Counted from the stretch's first letter, positions 12,262 to 24,420 are shown. The stretch is DNA of 64,000 nucleotides from Apoderus coryli (GCA_911728435.2 OU452205.1:16436260-16500259), one strand, 5' to 3'. Translations and numbers: made by a program. Notes: generated from the letters alone by a model not told the origin.

Positions 12262-14651
12262 TTAACCAGGCGTTGGTTAGGTGAAAAATTATAACACTGT
12301 TAGTAAGGTGGGGTTTATGAGACCCTACGAAATATTTGTAATCCAAAAAAAATATTTACAAATTATTACGGTTTTTTCGACATTTTTTGCGTTCCGTTAA
12401 CCTTTTAATAAATAAAAAAAAAACATATATTTGTAATTATTTATTTCAATAGCCATAAGGAAGATGTAGAGGCAATATTAAATTGAAACGAAAAAAAATC
12501 CATAATAATAATTATGCAAAAATTAAATAATTATTTAATAAGAAAACAAAATTAAATTCTTATAATTACTTAAAAGGAATATATAATCCGTAAAATAATA
12601 TTTATAACAAATTAAAACATAAGATTTTTTTTAATCTGAGTTTGAACTGGCACAACTTTCACACATAACTATAACATGTTCTAAACAAAGATAACACTTA
12701 CAAGTGGTACAAGAATATTTCGTTTTACGATCTTTCTGTCTAGGACACGCTGAACATCTTCCTACATGTTTAGATCGTTTAGGTGCTGGTCCTGCATCAC
12801 TCTCGCCAATAATGTCCCCAATTTTTCGGCGCAATTCTTGCGTGATCCTTGGATTATTTTTGCGTAAATTTATGTGTTCATTTATCAATTGTAAACCTAC
12901 CATTTTGATAAATTTACGCCTAACCGTTTTAAAATCGTTGTTATTTTCTCTAAATATTACCTGAGCATTAATAGCCCCTGTATTGAGCAAAGAAAACCAA
13001 ACTGTAAGAGGCCATCTTCTGGAATTTCTGGAGACATTATAAGTCGCAGATAATTCATCAACGACGTCTACACCACATTTTGTGAAATTATAAAAACTTA
13101 TAATTTCTGGTAAGAGTTTTTCTCCTGAATATGGTCGAATTTAATTCTCTGTTAGTTACAGACAAAAAATTTGGTGGAATACACCTTTTATTTTTTCTAA
13201 CAGTGCCCACAGATGTCAATTTATGTATTTCAAGAAGATTCATCATCAGCTCATAACTGGTATACCAATTATCAAAAGTTATGTTTCTATGAGTTCCTGA
13301 TATAGGCTCTATAAGTCGCTGCACAATAGCTGATGGAGTATTGGGCACGTTATATGGACCTTCATGTTGCCTTTCGGCATAAATTTCTAGGTTCACTACA
13401 TAATAGGAACGTGCGTCTACCAACGCTTGTACTTTAATGCCATATTTAGATGGCTTGTTGGGGATATATTGTTTGAACGGACATCTGCCCCTAAACGACT
13501 CCAATTTCTCATCAATTGTTAGATACTGTGAAGGAGAATATGCCTCTTTGCAGTTGGCAACAAAGTCATCAAACATTGCTCTAATTGGAGCTAATTTGTC
13601 AATGCGAGCTCTTTCATTCCTATTTTCTATATTATCAAAGCGCAGGCAGCACAACAGAAACTGAAAACGTTTCAAGCACATTGTTGTTCGAAAAATGTCT
13701 ATACCCGTACCATCTGTTTGCCACAAATCATTTAGGTTCTGGCGATTGGATCGAAAAAGTCCTGCAAGATAAAGCAATCCTATCATAGCTTTGATTTCAC
13801 TAACAGTGGTGGGTTTGACAACAGTTTTATCCTGATAATTAGAAGATTTTTGGTTTATTTTTATATTTGTATATTTTACGAGGTCTGCAATCATGTTATC
13901 ACTAAAAAATAGGTTCCAGCATTCATATGCGGTTTTAGCATTTTTTGCATAAGGTTTCACACATGGAAGATGAGTAACGATATTTCCTTTTCTCGTGCGT
14001 ACCCGATTATTTGGAACAGTCTTGCACCATTTTGTACCGTCCCTGGCAACATAGAATCTCTCAACTCTTCTCCCACGATTTTCGGATTTATTTCCTTGTC
14101 CTTCCTCTTCTGACAAACTAATATGTTCAGCATCGTCGCAAATTTCAGTGTGTTCAACTTCTTGTTCAGCTTCTGAAATTTCTTGTTATGTATCTGTGTT
14201 GTGGTCACTTTCACTTACACAATCCGCTTCGTTTTCACTTTCCGAATCGATTATTTCTTCGTCAGATTGAACATCCGCCCATAAAGCCAATAAATTTTGT
14301 TGTTCTTTTTCGAAACTATTCATTTTTCCTAAACAAAAAAACATATTCCAAAATAATAGGTATTACTTCTAAAACTAAATGAAAAAAAAAATCATCTTAC
14401 CTTATTTAGACAAAACAAAAAACAAGTACGCTATTAGTAAGGTGGGGTGTGGTAAACACCAGACAAATTTAAGCACGTATAATAATCCACAGCGATATAC
14501 TACTACTGAAATTTGGCTAACAACTGTTCCCTAGCGAAATATTGGGAAGCTACAAGAACGCACATACACGTGAATTGTTGTTTTACAATGTTGCCAAACC
14601 ATTAAAATTTGCTGGGGTGTCACACACCCCAGCTGACCAACGCCGGGTTAA
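12262..14651 (-). mobile_element. piggyBac-family transposon with TTAA target sites
   Basis: TTAA at 12262-12265 and 14648-14651 flanks a 2382-bp element. Its ends are inverted over 16 bp: CCAGGCGTTGGTTAGG on the left, CCCGGCGTTGGTCAGC when the right end is reversed. A subterminal block 'TTAGTAAGGTGGGGT' occurs near 12300 and again near 14435, in the same orientation. A hairpin GCTGGGGTGTCACACACC lies near 14610. Size, TTAA sites and the single minus-strand transposase all fit piggyBac. The left end has lost one C of the usual terminal CCC. Confidence 0.93.
12631..14323 (-). pseudogene. piggyBac transposase (DDE_Tnp_1_7), nearly intact
   Basis: The start ATG at 14321-14323 opens an acidic N-terminus ('SDEEIIDSESENE'), normal for the family. 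A stop at 14186-14188 interrupts it about 45 codons in. Reading then continues in the same frame through the catalytic core. The three expected aspartates are all present: 'LTIDEKLESFRGRCPF', 'ITFDNWYTSYEL' and 'GVDVVDELSATY'. A frameshift near 13110-13140 separates the second and third. The C-terminal cysteine-rich domain ('CSACP', 'YSCTTCKCYLCLEH', 'CESC') ends at a stop at 12631-12633. With one nonsense codon and one frameshift this is a recently inactivated copy of about 560 codons, close to the usual 550-600. The enzyme cuts and pastes at TTAA. Confidence 0.92.
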
Positions 14652-14820
14652 ATGACATACGAAATTGTATGCTGTTCTTATATCATTGTAATTTTTGAAC
14701 AAATAATGTGTTCGGAATATATTATATAATTTAGTCGCTTTATATGATGAAATATTTGTATGTATACTTAGTTGCCAGCATTGACAGTAATATGCTTAAA
14801 ACTTCAGATTTTTTTAGGCA

Positions 14821-16146
14821 TACAGGGTGGCCCATTAGTGTGTGGGCGGAAGATATCTCAAGATCTATTATAAGCGATAGACAAAAAAATCCTTTGCAAA
14901 AATTTTAGGAACTGAAGAGATCTACAACCCAAAAATTATAAAATATACAGGGTAGTTCACAAACGCGCAGTGGGCCAAACTTGCTTTTTTTTTAATGCGA
15001 CACCAACATAAATAAATGCCGCACTAAAAGACAAGACAAATGACATAAGGGTTGGCATGCATAGGCCCAGTAGTTTTTGAAATATTTCTAAATAAGGGTT
15101 AATTTTGACATAAATTTACGGCGTTATGGTAACTACAGAAACAAATAATATATCAATTTTTCATATCAGGTCCATATGAATTTCCTTATTATCTCCGTTT
15201 TACTGGATTTTATTGACATCTGATTTGTAATTATTCAGGGTGGTCACATTTTCTAAATTGTATTTTTATGGCGAAATGTTAAATGGGATACCCTGTAAAT
15301 CTGGTTAAATTTGAGAAGTCTCTTTCCCATACTTTTTATTGATATCATATTTTATGAGCTTAAGGCTAACCGTTTTTTCATAAAAAAATATTTCCAAAGA
15401 AAAAAAATGTAAACAAAAATCGCAATTTTTGGCATTTTATTTATTTTTTTTATGTAAAAACAAAAAAGTTAAATTACAGCTTTAGTTTAATAATTTACAA
15501 ATAGATGCTCTTAAAAAATAAAAATAATTTTTTTTCACCAATTGCGAATTTTGTCGGGAATTTCCCTTTTTTTTAATATTTTTTTTATGAAAAACCCGTT
15601 AGCCTTAAGCTTATGAAATGATATCAATATAAAGTATTGGAAAGAGACTTCTCGAATCTAAGCAGATATACAGGGTGTTCCATTTGATATTTTCCCATAA
15701 AATACAATTTAGAAAATGTGACCACACTGAAAAATTACAAATCACATGTTAATAAAATCCAGTAAAACGGAGAAAAGAAGAGAATTCAAATGAACCTGCC
15801 ACGAAAAATTGGTTGGTTTTTTGTTTCTGTAGTAACCACAACGCCTTAAATTTATGTCAAAATTAACCCTTATTTGCAAATATTTCAGAAACTACTGAAC
15901 CTAGGCATGTCAACCTTATGTCATTTTTCTTGTCTTTTAGAGCGGCACTTACTTATGTTAAAATATACAGGGTGTCACGTTAAGAAAATGGAAGTTTTGT
16001 CTGTAGCGCATTTGTGAGCTACCCTGTATAATGAAAAACAATTTTGGGTTATAGACCTTTCCTAAAAGTTTTGTAAAGGATTTTTTTGTTTATTGCTTAT
16101 AGATCTGGAGATATCTTCCGACAACACACTAATGGGCCTCTCTGTA
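14821..16146. mobile_element. Giant palindromic (foldback) element with mariner-type ends
   Basis: The whole 1.33 kb is one imperfect palindrome centred near 15480, with arms of about 600 bp. The outer ends read TACAGGGTGGCCCATTAGTG on the left; the right end reversed is a close match. TA lies at both edges. Each arm contains further terminal-type boxes, for example near 14945, 15236 and 15290 on the left, mirrored near 15668, 15963 and 16020 on the right. The centre is A/T-rich and has no coding remnant. It is non-autonomous; the TA site and CAGGG ends suggest it is moved by a mariner-type enzyme. Confidence 0.85.
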
Positions 16147-16284
16147 TATACAATCTAATACAAAATTACTTTTATTTTTAATATCAAATAGGATAAGATT
16201 ACAAAAACATATAGGTTGCATTTTAAAAAAAATGCCTTTCAACTGTTTTTTGTTTTTAAATTTAATTTTTAAGCGTCTTCTTAG

Positions 16285-16470
16285 AGTACCCTGTATAAAA
16301 AAATATCAAAAGATATTAAGATAATATAATAATAGTTACTCTACAAAAATCCTCAAGCAAATTAATTATTTAAAACTTCTATATAATGACAAAAAATTAC
16401 GTTTTTTAATCCAAAAATATATTAATGTATAGGGTGTTCCCAGTGAAATAAGCAACTTGGCCTGAACTTC
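16285..16470. repeat. Terminal-box fragments of mariner-type MITEs
   Basis: 'ACCCTGTATA' near 16290 and 'TATAGGGTGTTCCC' near 16432 match the ends of the mariner-like elements in this window but point outward. They look like leftover ends of two elements rather than one unit. Confidence 0.5.
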
Positions 16471-16631
16471 GGAACCGGAAGTTCTATCATCTTGAAATTA
16501 ATTTAGCAAGGGGGGCCACTATCGACCTTAGTATAGACTCGCAAATTTTCCTAAGTGTAGTAACTATAGTTTGAATTAACTATAGTATTCCGAATATCTA
16601 TCGCAATTGTTTCCGCAGTGTGTATAAGTAT

Positions 16632-17300
16632 ATTTTTCTACTCCTGTTTTGTTAAGCCGTCTATTGCAAAACTGCTAACGTCACATGTAAATTCAATCTT
16701 ACATAAGTGTTACCTAATGATCACCACAGTGTTACGTAATGAATATTACATAACACCTTGGATATTTTTATGTTTTATTATGGAATTATGTCAAACACAC
16801 TGCTTAAATTTTAATTCTGAAATGGATTCTGATTCTGCAAAGTCGTAGGAAAAGTATAGTACATAACTCGAGCTGTAAATAATTTTCGATGCTCGAGACC
16901 ATTGCCTCACTCGCCGCTTCGTGGCTCGTGGGCGAACTAGGCACTGCATGTGAAATATAATTTTTCTACTCCTGTTTTGTTAAGCCGTCTATTGCAAAAC
17001 TGTTAACGTGACATATAAATTCAATCTTACATAAGTGTTACGTAATGATCACCAAAGTGTTACGTAATGAATATTACATAACACTTTGGGGATTTTTATT
17101 TTTTATTATGGAATTATGTCAAACACAAATGTCAAATATTTAACTGTCATAATTACCTTTTCTTCTGTGTGAAATATTTTTGCTTAAATTTTAATTTTGA
17201 CATGGATTTTGATTCTGCAAAGTCGTAGAAAAAGTACAGTACATAACTCGAGCTGTAAATAATTTTCCATGCTCGAGACTATTGGCAAATTAGTCTCTCG
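16632..17300 (+). repeat. Tandem duplication of a ~330-bp unit containing a palindrome
   Basis: The unit starting TTTTTCTACTCCTGTTTTGT at 16632 restarts at 16961. Both copies contain the self-complementary block GTGTTACGTAATGAATATTA with its partner and end at the 'GCTCGAGAC' block. The second copy carries about 54 extra bases in the middle. No coding content is visible. Confidence 0.85.
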
Positions 17301-17317
17301 CATGTAAAATATCATTT

Positions 17318-17371
17318 ACAGCACATGTTATGTAATATACTATTACAGCACATGTTATGTAATATACTATA
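17318..17371 (+). repeat. 27-bp unit repeated twice
   Basis: ACAGCACATGTTATGTAATA plus the following seven bases is present twice in direct succession, at 17318 and 17345. Confidence 0.85.
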
Positions 17372-17462
17372 TAGAAACGTATTTTTGAGGAGTAGACATG
17401 TCATATCATTCTCATATTTATATAATTTACTTTAGAAACTATATCAGTTTTGTTCTATATAT

Positions 17463-17535
17463 AATGTTATTGCTGTTTAAAAAACTCCAACGATATTATA
17501 TATATCGTTGGAGTTTTTTAAACAGCAATAACATT
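17463..17535. repeat. 73-bp near-perfect hairpin
   Basis: Arms of about 35 bp (start AATGTTATTGCTGTTTAAAA, inverted at the right) meet at a TA-rich centre. It may be a MITE or a replication-slippage palindrome. Confidence 0.8.
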
Positions 17536-18129
17536 TTGGACATCAAAGAAAGTTATAGGTGTTGTAAATTGCTCATCCCCGAAAAGTACCTATACAAATT
17601 TTGTTCAAAGGCCTAACTTGGATTTTTCTTCCTGTCCAGTTTTTATTTTGATTACGATTGGAACTGTTATTTTTTATTATCGAAGATTTTACCATGCATT
17701 ATGGAATCCATTTTCTGAGAAACCTTCTCGCACGAATCAAAATTTTCTTTATAAACTACGACTTTCATTCAAGATCAAATCGTAAAATGCAAACAATGTA
17801 AGTCAAGGGTTCTAGGAAGCCAAGAAATTTCCCCGCGATGAACAATCCATCAAAGTTGATAGAGATTATCTAAATATTTCTGTACTTGCCATACCGGGAA
17901 AAATGTGAATTTTCTGAATTTTATTTGGAAATTAGGTAGGTCGGTACTAGTCCAATTAATCTGAATCAACAAGTTTTAATCATATTTAACAGATTAATAT
18001 TGTTATAGGTACAACAAAAACTTTTAAAAGACCTATTTCAATTGTCCAATACGACAAATTTAACACCTAACTTGGGTCTATATCTTAGTTTTAAAAAATT
18101 GAAGAAGTAATCCATTGGATGCAGTGTAG

Positions 18130-18230
18130 TGTAATATAATTACAATAAAAATACATACATCGTCTCCACTAATAAAACGAGTTTATTAGTGGAGACGACG
18201 TATGTATTATTATTGTAATTATATCTTAAT
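18130..18230. repeat. ~100-bp hairpin repeat
   Basis: ATAATTACAATAAAAATACA onward is mirrored after the centre near 18180. Each arm includes CGTCTCCACTAATAAA, and the few mismatches lie in the outer part. Confidence 0.8.
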
Positions 18231-19329
18231 TTTACTTTACTAACCAACTAAAAACCAGCGCTTACGCAGCGGTCAGGGCAAGCATCAGAAAGCTATGTTA
18301 TGTTTATTGTGATATTTACCATAAAGGCACTGCCTAAAATGGCAAAAAATTAAAAATAACTAATTATAGGTGTAAGCGACAATCAATCAATCGCGCCATT
18401 GCCAAAATGTCAAATTTCGAATTATATGAGATTGCACTTTACAAATTTGTATTAATGTTTGCTATTATTGGATATCCAGAGGCAATTTTCAAATAGGAAT
18501 ATAATAGATTCTTATATTTCATGAATTTGGTGTTTTATTGAGTAAATCACAATAAAGTAATGATTATAGTTAAATAGTAATATCAGCTATAAAATGAATA
18601 TGTGCACTGAAAAAAATATTGTACGTAAAACCAATGAATGGTTGTCATCAATATTTTGAACATTAATATTATGAATTGGTCACTGTTACAATGAATTTTG
18701 ATCATAAATTAATAATTTCATACATAGAAACAATGTACGATGAAACATTAATCAATCAATGCAAGACATCGAAAATTTATGTTTTTTTTCATCAATATAA
18801 TGTCACTATTTATTGCTTCAATGTTTTAAATTTATTAATTTATGCTCTTCGCATTTAACACAATAATTTGTAAATCATACACTTATAAACAGCGAACATA
18901 AAAACTAATAAACGATCATCGTTGATTCAATGGATGCTAAGCATTAATTTTACGAACCTAACCATTAAATTCTGAATAACGCGCGCAAATCAATGCACCC
19001 GGACCATAGACTGAATACTCAAAACATTGACATTATGACATTCTCATAGACTTTTTGTTTACGCGTCCTTTTTGTTTTGTTTAGTTAAATGTATACAGTT
19101 GAAAAGTGAAGTGTGTTCCTAAATCAATTTTTAAAATTTGTTCCCAAATAATAGAACAAATGTAGAAATATAAGGTAAGTAGTAATCCTTTTATATAAGT
19201 ACCATTTAGTAAAGTACAAAACTAAAGTCAATTTAAAACGAAAAAAAAACACAGTGCGGTATTCCTTTGTAATGTTGAAAACCCGCCGATACGAGGGGAG
19301 AAATTTTATGGGCTCTTCATGAATATTTA

Positions 19330-19515
19330 GTGCTATGCGCTAAGCTATGTTTTAAAGGTGCCAGGGGAAAGATAAGCCATTTAAAGTACACAATAAAAGA
19401 CTCTCAAGAATCTTTTTTATTTTGTGCTAAAACAGTTCAAGAAATAGAAGAACATATAATAAACCTTAAAGGAAGAAAATCTGCAATTCAACCGTACTTA
19501 TGGGTTCTATAAGTC
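19330..19515 (+). pseudogene. Unassigned coding-like fragment
   Basis: A 60-codon open stretch with balanced composition ('GARGKISHLKYTIKDSQESF', 'VQEIEEHIINLKGRKSAIQP') reads more like real protein than the surrounding AT-rich frames. It resembles pieces seen in repetitive, uncharacterised insect and aphid proteins, but I cannot name the family. There is no start context, partner exon or domain to support a working gene. Confidence 0.3.
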
Positions 19516-19559
19516 TATTCTAAAGGCGCACACTGTTTACTTAAAAACCTGTTATTTTG

Positions 19560-19910
19560 ATTAATAATAATAATATAATAAATGACTTTATTGAGAACTT
19601 AGAAAAGTTACACAAAAGGCGAAGTCGATGCACAGCCTCCTAGCTTAACATATTAGCAATACTAAAGATAACTGCATAATAATAACAACAACAAAAACCC
19701 TGATACATAAAAAAAGGCAATGATTCCTGGATGCCCTGCGGCACTACGCAATGTCCTGGGCCCAGACACTGCCGTTCCCAAAATGACAACCTGACTTCTA
19801 TCATTCACATATGTTCCGAGTAGAGACACAGCAGACTCCCCAAAGCCCATCAATGGCATAGGGTTCGCTATGTAGAATCAGAGCCTGACTATCTGCTAAA
19901 TTAAACAAAA
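19560..19910 (-). pseudogene. Non-LTR reverse transcriptase fragment
   Basis: The minus strand at 19860-19740 reads 'MGFGESAVSLLGTYVNDRSQ', the conserved Jockey/CR1 block between RT motifs A and B. A degraded 'GVPQGSILGP' equivalent ('SAAGHPGI') follows. Downstream, 19560-19600 has an AT-rich ending. Everything else of the element is gone. Confidence 0.6.
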
Positions 19911-19975
19911 TCCCTTGTGTAGGTTAAACCAGAAATCTTGTCCGCTATGCTACAAAATTATTATCTTTATAGGTA
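19892..19975 (+). repeat. Direct repeat, copy 1 (partner 20407-20490)
   Basis: About 80 bases containing TTGTGTAGGTTAAACCAG and 'AATCTTGTCC' recur 515 bp downstream in the same orientation at roughly 88% identity by eye. Confidence 0.75.
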
Positions 19976-20406
19976 TTATATTATTTACGGACACAAATTA
20001 ATTTTATAGTTTGCATTATTTGGAATTAAAGATCGACGACGCTTGGAGACCACCGTCCGAAGCGTTGCTGTTACTCAAATATTTAGGGTGATGCTAGCAG
20101 AAGGATAAGTATCCTTGTAGCGTTTTGTGGTTTACACTGTTTTTATTATCTATTTTTACGGCTGGTGTTACCTATACATTGGATTTTTTCGGGCGTTGTA
20201 TGGTGGGATATGCATTGCTATGTGTATGTAGATAGTACGGTTTTCATATATCTGCTGGAGTATATCTCGCTGTGCTTAAATACAGGCCGATATTGTAGAT
20301 TGGCAACGACTATGCTTCTCTGACGAGCTCATAAGAAGAGCGCAACGAAGTCGTCTGTATCTGTCGAGCCATCCCTCGGTCTGGTTCTACTGAAGTAGTC
20401 TAAGGG

Positions 20407-20490
20407 CCTGCTAATTTGAACAAAACCCCTTGTGTAGGTTAAACCAGCAATCTTGTCCACTATGACACAAAATTATTTTCTTTTTAGTAA
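20407..20490 (+). repeat. Direct repeat, copy 2 (partner 19892-19975)
   Basis: Second copy of the block at 19892, starting CTGCTAATTTGAACAAAACC. Confidence 0.75.
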
Positions 20491-20740
20491 TATCAACGTT
20501 TTGTAGAATGTACGAATTACTCGCAACTATTGAAAACTGCAGGAAGTCGCGATGTAGTTGTCTCAATCTTGTAAATGTTGTTTGTTATCTTTCTAACGAT
20601 GCTTACGAAAGTTTTGCGGCTGTGTAACAGTAAAATAAATGTACATACTTACTGTTTGACTCCTTTACGGTTCGCGAAAGATAAACCTGGAATTACACGT
20701 ATATTTATAATCTATATCTATAAATTATCTAATATGTTCC

Positions 20741-21285
20741 TATGAATTGCTTGTTACACAAAGGACAAGACAAAACTTAGTTATGATGGAAATTTGTTTC
20801 ACACTACCATGCTTTTACCAGAAGGACCGTTTCGTTGATCCACAACTCATCAGTGGTGATCGGCAGACAGTGTGACCCAAACCACCAACATTTACAGAGC
20901 TTATACTAGCACAAGAGATGACTGGCAACAAAATGTTTTTGCCGACATCTAGTATGAGCAGGCAATATGCCCGTTGAAACACAGTTCACAAACGATGGCC
21001 GGACAAGAAGTAACAACTCCATTAAATCCTATTGCCAACACTGGATGCGTTTTATTTATGAATTGCTTGTTACACAACGTAACAAGACTCTTAGTTATGT
21101 TCAAAATTTGTTTTACACTACCATGCTTTCACCTGACGGGCCGTTTCGTTGATCCACAACTCATCAGTGGTGATTGGCAGGCAGTGTGACCCAAACCCCC
21201 AATATTTACAAAGAGCTTATACAAGCACGAGAGATGACTGACAACCAGATATTTTGGGCGACATCTAGTGTGAGCAGGCAATACC
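20741..21285 (+). repeat. Two diverged copies of a ~316-bp satellite-like unit
   Basis: The block starting TATGAATTGCTTGTTACACA at 20741 recurs at 21057. Both copies keep 'CGTTTCGTTGATCCACAACT', 'CAGTGTGACCCAAACC' and 'CGACATCTAGT' in order. A third scrap with 'TGTTGATCCACGACTCATCA' sits near 62055, so the family is dispersed as well as tandem. Confidence 0.8.
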
Positions 21286-22137
21286 ATGTTTTCCCAGACG
21301 TTTCGTTTCGTTAATATGTTTTTGTACCAAGTACATAAATTCGGTATTATAATTATCATTTTACGGCACTGATCATAAGACTATATCTTTCTTTAAATGT
21401 TTTCAAATCGAACAGATATTTACGATAATTGCCGCACTTAAACAATTTGTACTTACACCTAGGGTTTTATCTAACCGAGATAATTTTTGGATCAAACCAT
21501 TGCCGCTTTTAAAGTACGTTACAACTGGAACTCTCTTGTCTGGGTTGCATATTAGCATATGTAACCCAGAACTGAAACCCGCCCTGTTGTAAGAAATTTG
21601 TTGCAATAAAAGTCCTTTATTACTATTATTATTATTAATACCCTGCACGTCCTAAACATAAACCATTAAAATTCAAACAAGACATGTTCTGGTCGTTGAC
21701 AGAATGTTATACACAGTATCTTCAATCGAAAAAATTTCCCTTTGCAAATGAAAAAACATGTTTTTAAATATAAATAATTCATCTAATTTTCTTTAGTATT
21801 TTCTAAAAAACTCCATACAATATACGAGTACAACAGATATCGATCACTTACGAGTGTATGGCACACAAAATGGTTAATAATAATTGATAAAATAGCCAAA
21901 GAAACCTGAAACATATTTTACTTAACTGCTCCACAAATTTATTCATCCAAAAATTATTCATGTTTCTAAAGCAGTAGCATCATCAGTCACAAACCATACC
22001 CAAGTAAATGAAGAAAAACTAAAACACCACATGCAAAAAACAAAAAAGAAAAACAGTGTCATAACCATGTCGGAACAAACATGAAATTTTACTTGGTACG
22101 AAGGAACACCCAACCGCTATCTACATGAGCGAATTGG

Positions 22138-22655
22138 GGACGTCTAAACATGAAAAAAAAATTAAATTGTAATTTTTCGAAAAGTAAAGATCGTAAAATA
22201 TATATAAATATATATTTTCGAAACGAGTAAAGATAAATTAATCAAATGTAGTATATTTATTGACCTAGTTAAATGTCGTAAACTGACATGAAATTGAATC
22301 AAAAAGGATGAAGATAGGCGGGTAAACGGGGGGATCCTTACCTTAATTATAACCTAACTTTTTTTTCTTGTGACTTTTATTCCATTTGTGTCAAAAATAT
22401 GATAAATAAGGCATACTTGTTTTTTCTCGAAAAACTTAAAGGTTTTCGAGAAATTCGTGTTTGAAAATTGTAGGGCAAAACTGGTCCTTAGTACACAGCA
22501 TTAATAAATGCTGCATTTGAATAATTCATCTGTACTCCTTTCGAAAATATTTCAAAAAAAATCGTCCCAGGCAGTCACTTTAACACCTATATCTTTGTAA
22601 ATAAGGACTTTTCGAAAAATTACAATTTAGGTTTTTTTCATGACTAGATTCGTAA
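22138..22655. repeat. MITE with ~45-bp inverted ends
   Basis: 'TCTAAACATGAAAAAAAAAT...TTTTTCGAAAAG' at 22141-22186 is inverted at 22609-22650. The interior has no coding content. The right half recurs at 23097-23252. Confidence 0.7.
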
Positions 22656-23096
22656 ATTTATTATTGTTGAGTTATATTTAAGTCATGTATAAATTGATGC
22701 AGAATAAAATAATTAAATTGGTTAATTGCTGTTATCTTCGCGTAAAGATACTACACTAGTCACACAAGTAAAGACGATTTACAGATCCTAGGAGAACACA
22801 GACATAATTCAAATAATTAAGTGGTTTAAAATTTAGTATAGGGTACGTTATTACATATTTAATGTTTTTATTTGGATATTGAAAGATATACTCAAGATAG
22901 AGTTTATACCGTACCGAAGTGGTATAAACGGTGATCATGGTACAATGACAACCTATATACGTATTCAGAAAGCTTAAAATTAATAGTAATTTCGACACTT
23001 AGGTACCTATTTAAAAATAAATCAGCTTTTTTCTGTTCCAACCACCTATCTTTTCTGTACCGAAATAAAACCGTGCCAGGTCAACGCATGCGCCTG

Positions 23097-23291
23097 CATT
23101 AATAAATGCTGCATTTGAATAATTCATCTGTACTCGTTTCGAAAATATTTCAACAAAATCGTCCCCAGGCAGTCACTTTAACACCCTGTATCTTTGTAAA
23201 TAAGGACTTTTCGAAAAATTACAATTTAGGTTTTTTTCATGATTAGATTCGCTCATAAATTTTGACCACCTATTTTAGAAACACCTTGTAT
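23097..23291 (+). repeat. Partial copy of the 22.1-22.7 kb MITE
   Basis: Matches 22498-22652 almost base for base, including AATAAATGCTGCATTTGAAT. It then continues to an 'AACACCTTGTATA' terminal box, showing that the full family end is of the CAGGGTGTT-like mariner type. The left half is absent. Confidence 0.75.
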
Positions 23292-23893
23292 ATTTATACT
23301 TCTTGTCTATATTATAAAAAGAGAACAAAAGAATTAGAAGTGAACAAAACATAACACTAAAATATAACCTGTTAACTCAGTGCACTAAAAGACCGCCAAT
23401 AAAAAATCTAAATAGAATTTGGAAACTAAAAGGAAAAAATGTCTGCGGTTGCGTTAATTCGTCAAAAATTTATTTTCTTTGTTAAATTATTTCGAATAGA
23501 ATGGGCAAATCTCCCATGATTTTAAATATTTGTACACTTGTTTATCAATTCAAACGTGTACTGATTATGAAACGTGAGTTTGAAAGCAACAATTAGAAAC
23601 AACAAGAGAGAAGGCAGTACGGCAAACAGAACTAAAATTAGGCCTCTCCAATTAGAATCTAAATTGCTTCCTTATTTCTTACAAATACATTGTATAACAA
23701 TTAATCTTAAAATTAAAAAAAAACCATATTAATATCACTAAAGTGAAGATATAAACTCAAATCCATGAACTAATAAAGTAAAACGTATAAACTTTCAGTC
23801 AGTAGAAGTATTTGAATTTACCGCTAATATAACCATATTTGAATGATACAATGTTAGGAGCTAGGGGTAGTGGATCAATACGGGGAGATGTTA

Positions 23894-24420
23894 TTAAGTA
23901 TCAAAAATAGATAATTGTGGTTTCTGTGGTTTTAGAAGAAGGAAGACGTTTATTTGATCATTTAGATAATCGGCACTCTCATTTTTCAAACTTTTATAAA
24001 TTTCCAATATTTCTAGAACATTAAGTCTAGTACCCTTCTCACCATAGAGGAGGTTCGTATCCATGTCAAAGGAGTGGCCCGTGTTCAAGATGGGGTTAGC
24101 GTGGGATGAAGGTGTGTTCAGTGGAAAAGACTGAGAGTTTCTGTGTCTCTCTATCAACTTTAGATGTTCAGAGTCATTTTCTGAACAAGAAATGCTATAG
24201 ACTCCAGACCTATATATGTTGTTAGGATAAGATTCTTAGTGTTGCACAGAATTGAGTTCAATTTATGAGGAATACGGAAAGACACAGTGCAGTCAACGTA
24301 ATTAGAGATAAACCTCTGTATTTTGTATGATATATCCCCAACGAAAGCCAAAGAAAAATAAGATTTGTTTAGAGCAACATCCTTATGGAGAAGATACTTC
24401 TTGATTAACTTGATCATATC
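23894..24420 (-). pseudogene. Penelope-like element remnant with GIY-YIG endonuclease
   Basis: The minus strand first gives 'YFSLAFVGDISYKIQRFI' and 'FRIPHKLNSILCNTKN', the linker that follows the reverse transcriptase in Penelope-like elements. After a frame change comes 'IYRSGVYSISC', the start of a GIY-YIG endonuclease. The central part of the domain is deleted. The end reads 'SHANPILNTGHSFD' and 'RLNVLEILEIYKS...LNDQ', as in these elements. This is a 3' fragment of a Penelope retroelement that is frameshifted and inactive. Its upstream side stops about 75 bp from the left end of the CACTA-like element at 24497, so it may have been split or truncated by that insertion. Confidence 0.7.

Noticed and set aside
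13437..13788. Plus-strand open frames across the piggyBac transposase
   Set aside because: Antisense shadows of the real minus-strand coding region.
16632..17371. CRISPR-like array
   Set aside because: Only two long diverged units, no short regular repeats with unique spacers, and a eukaryotic context.
24160..24417. Hydrophobic minus frame that looks like a small membrane protein
   Set aside because: It is one frame of the Penelope-like remnant; the neighbouring frame gives the GIY-YIG start.
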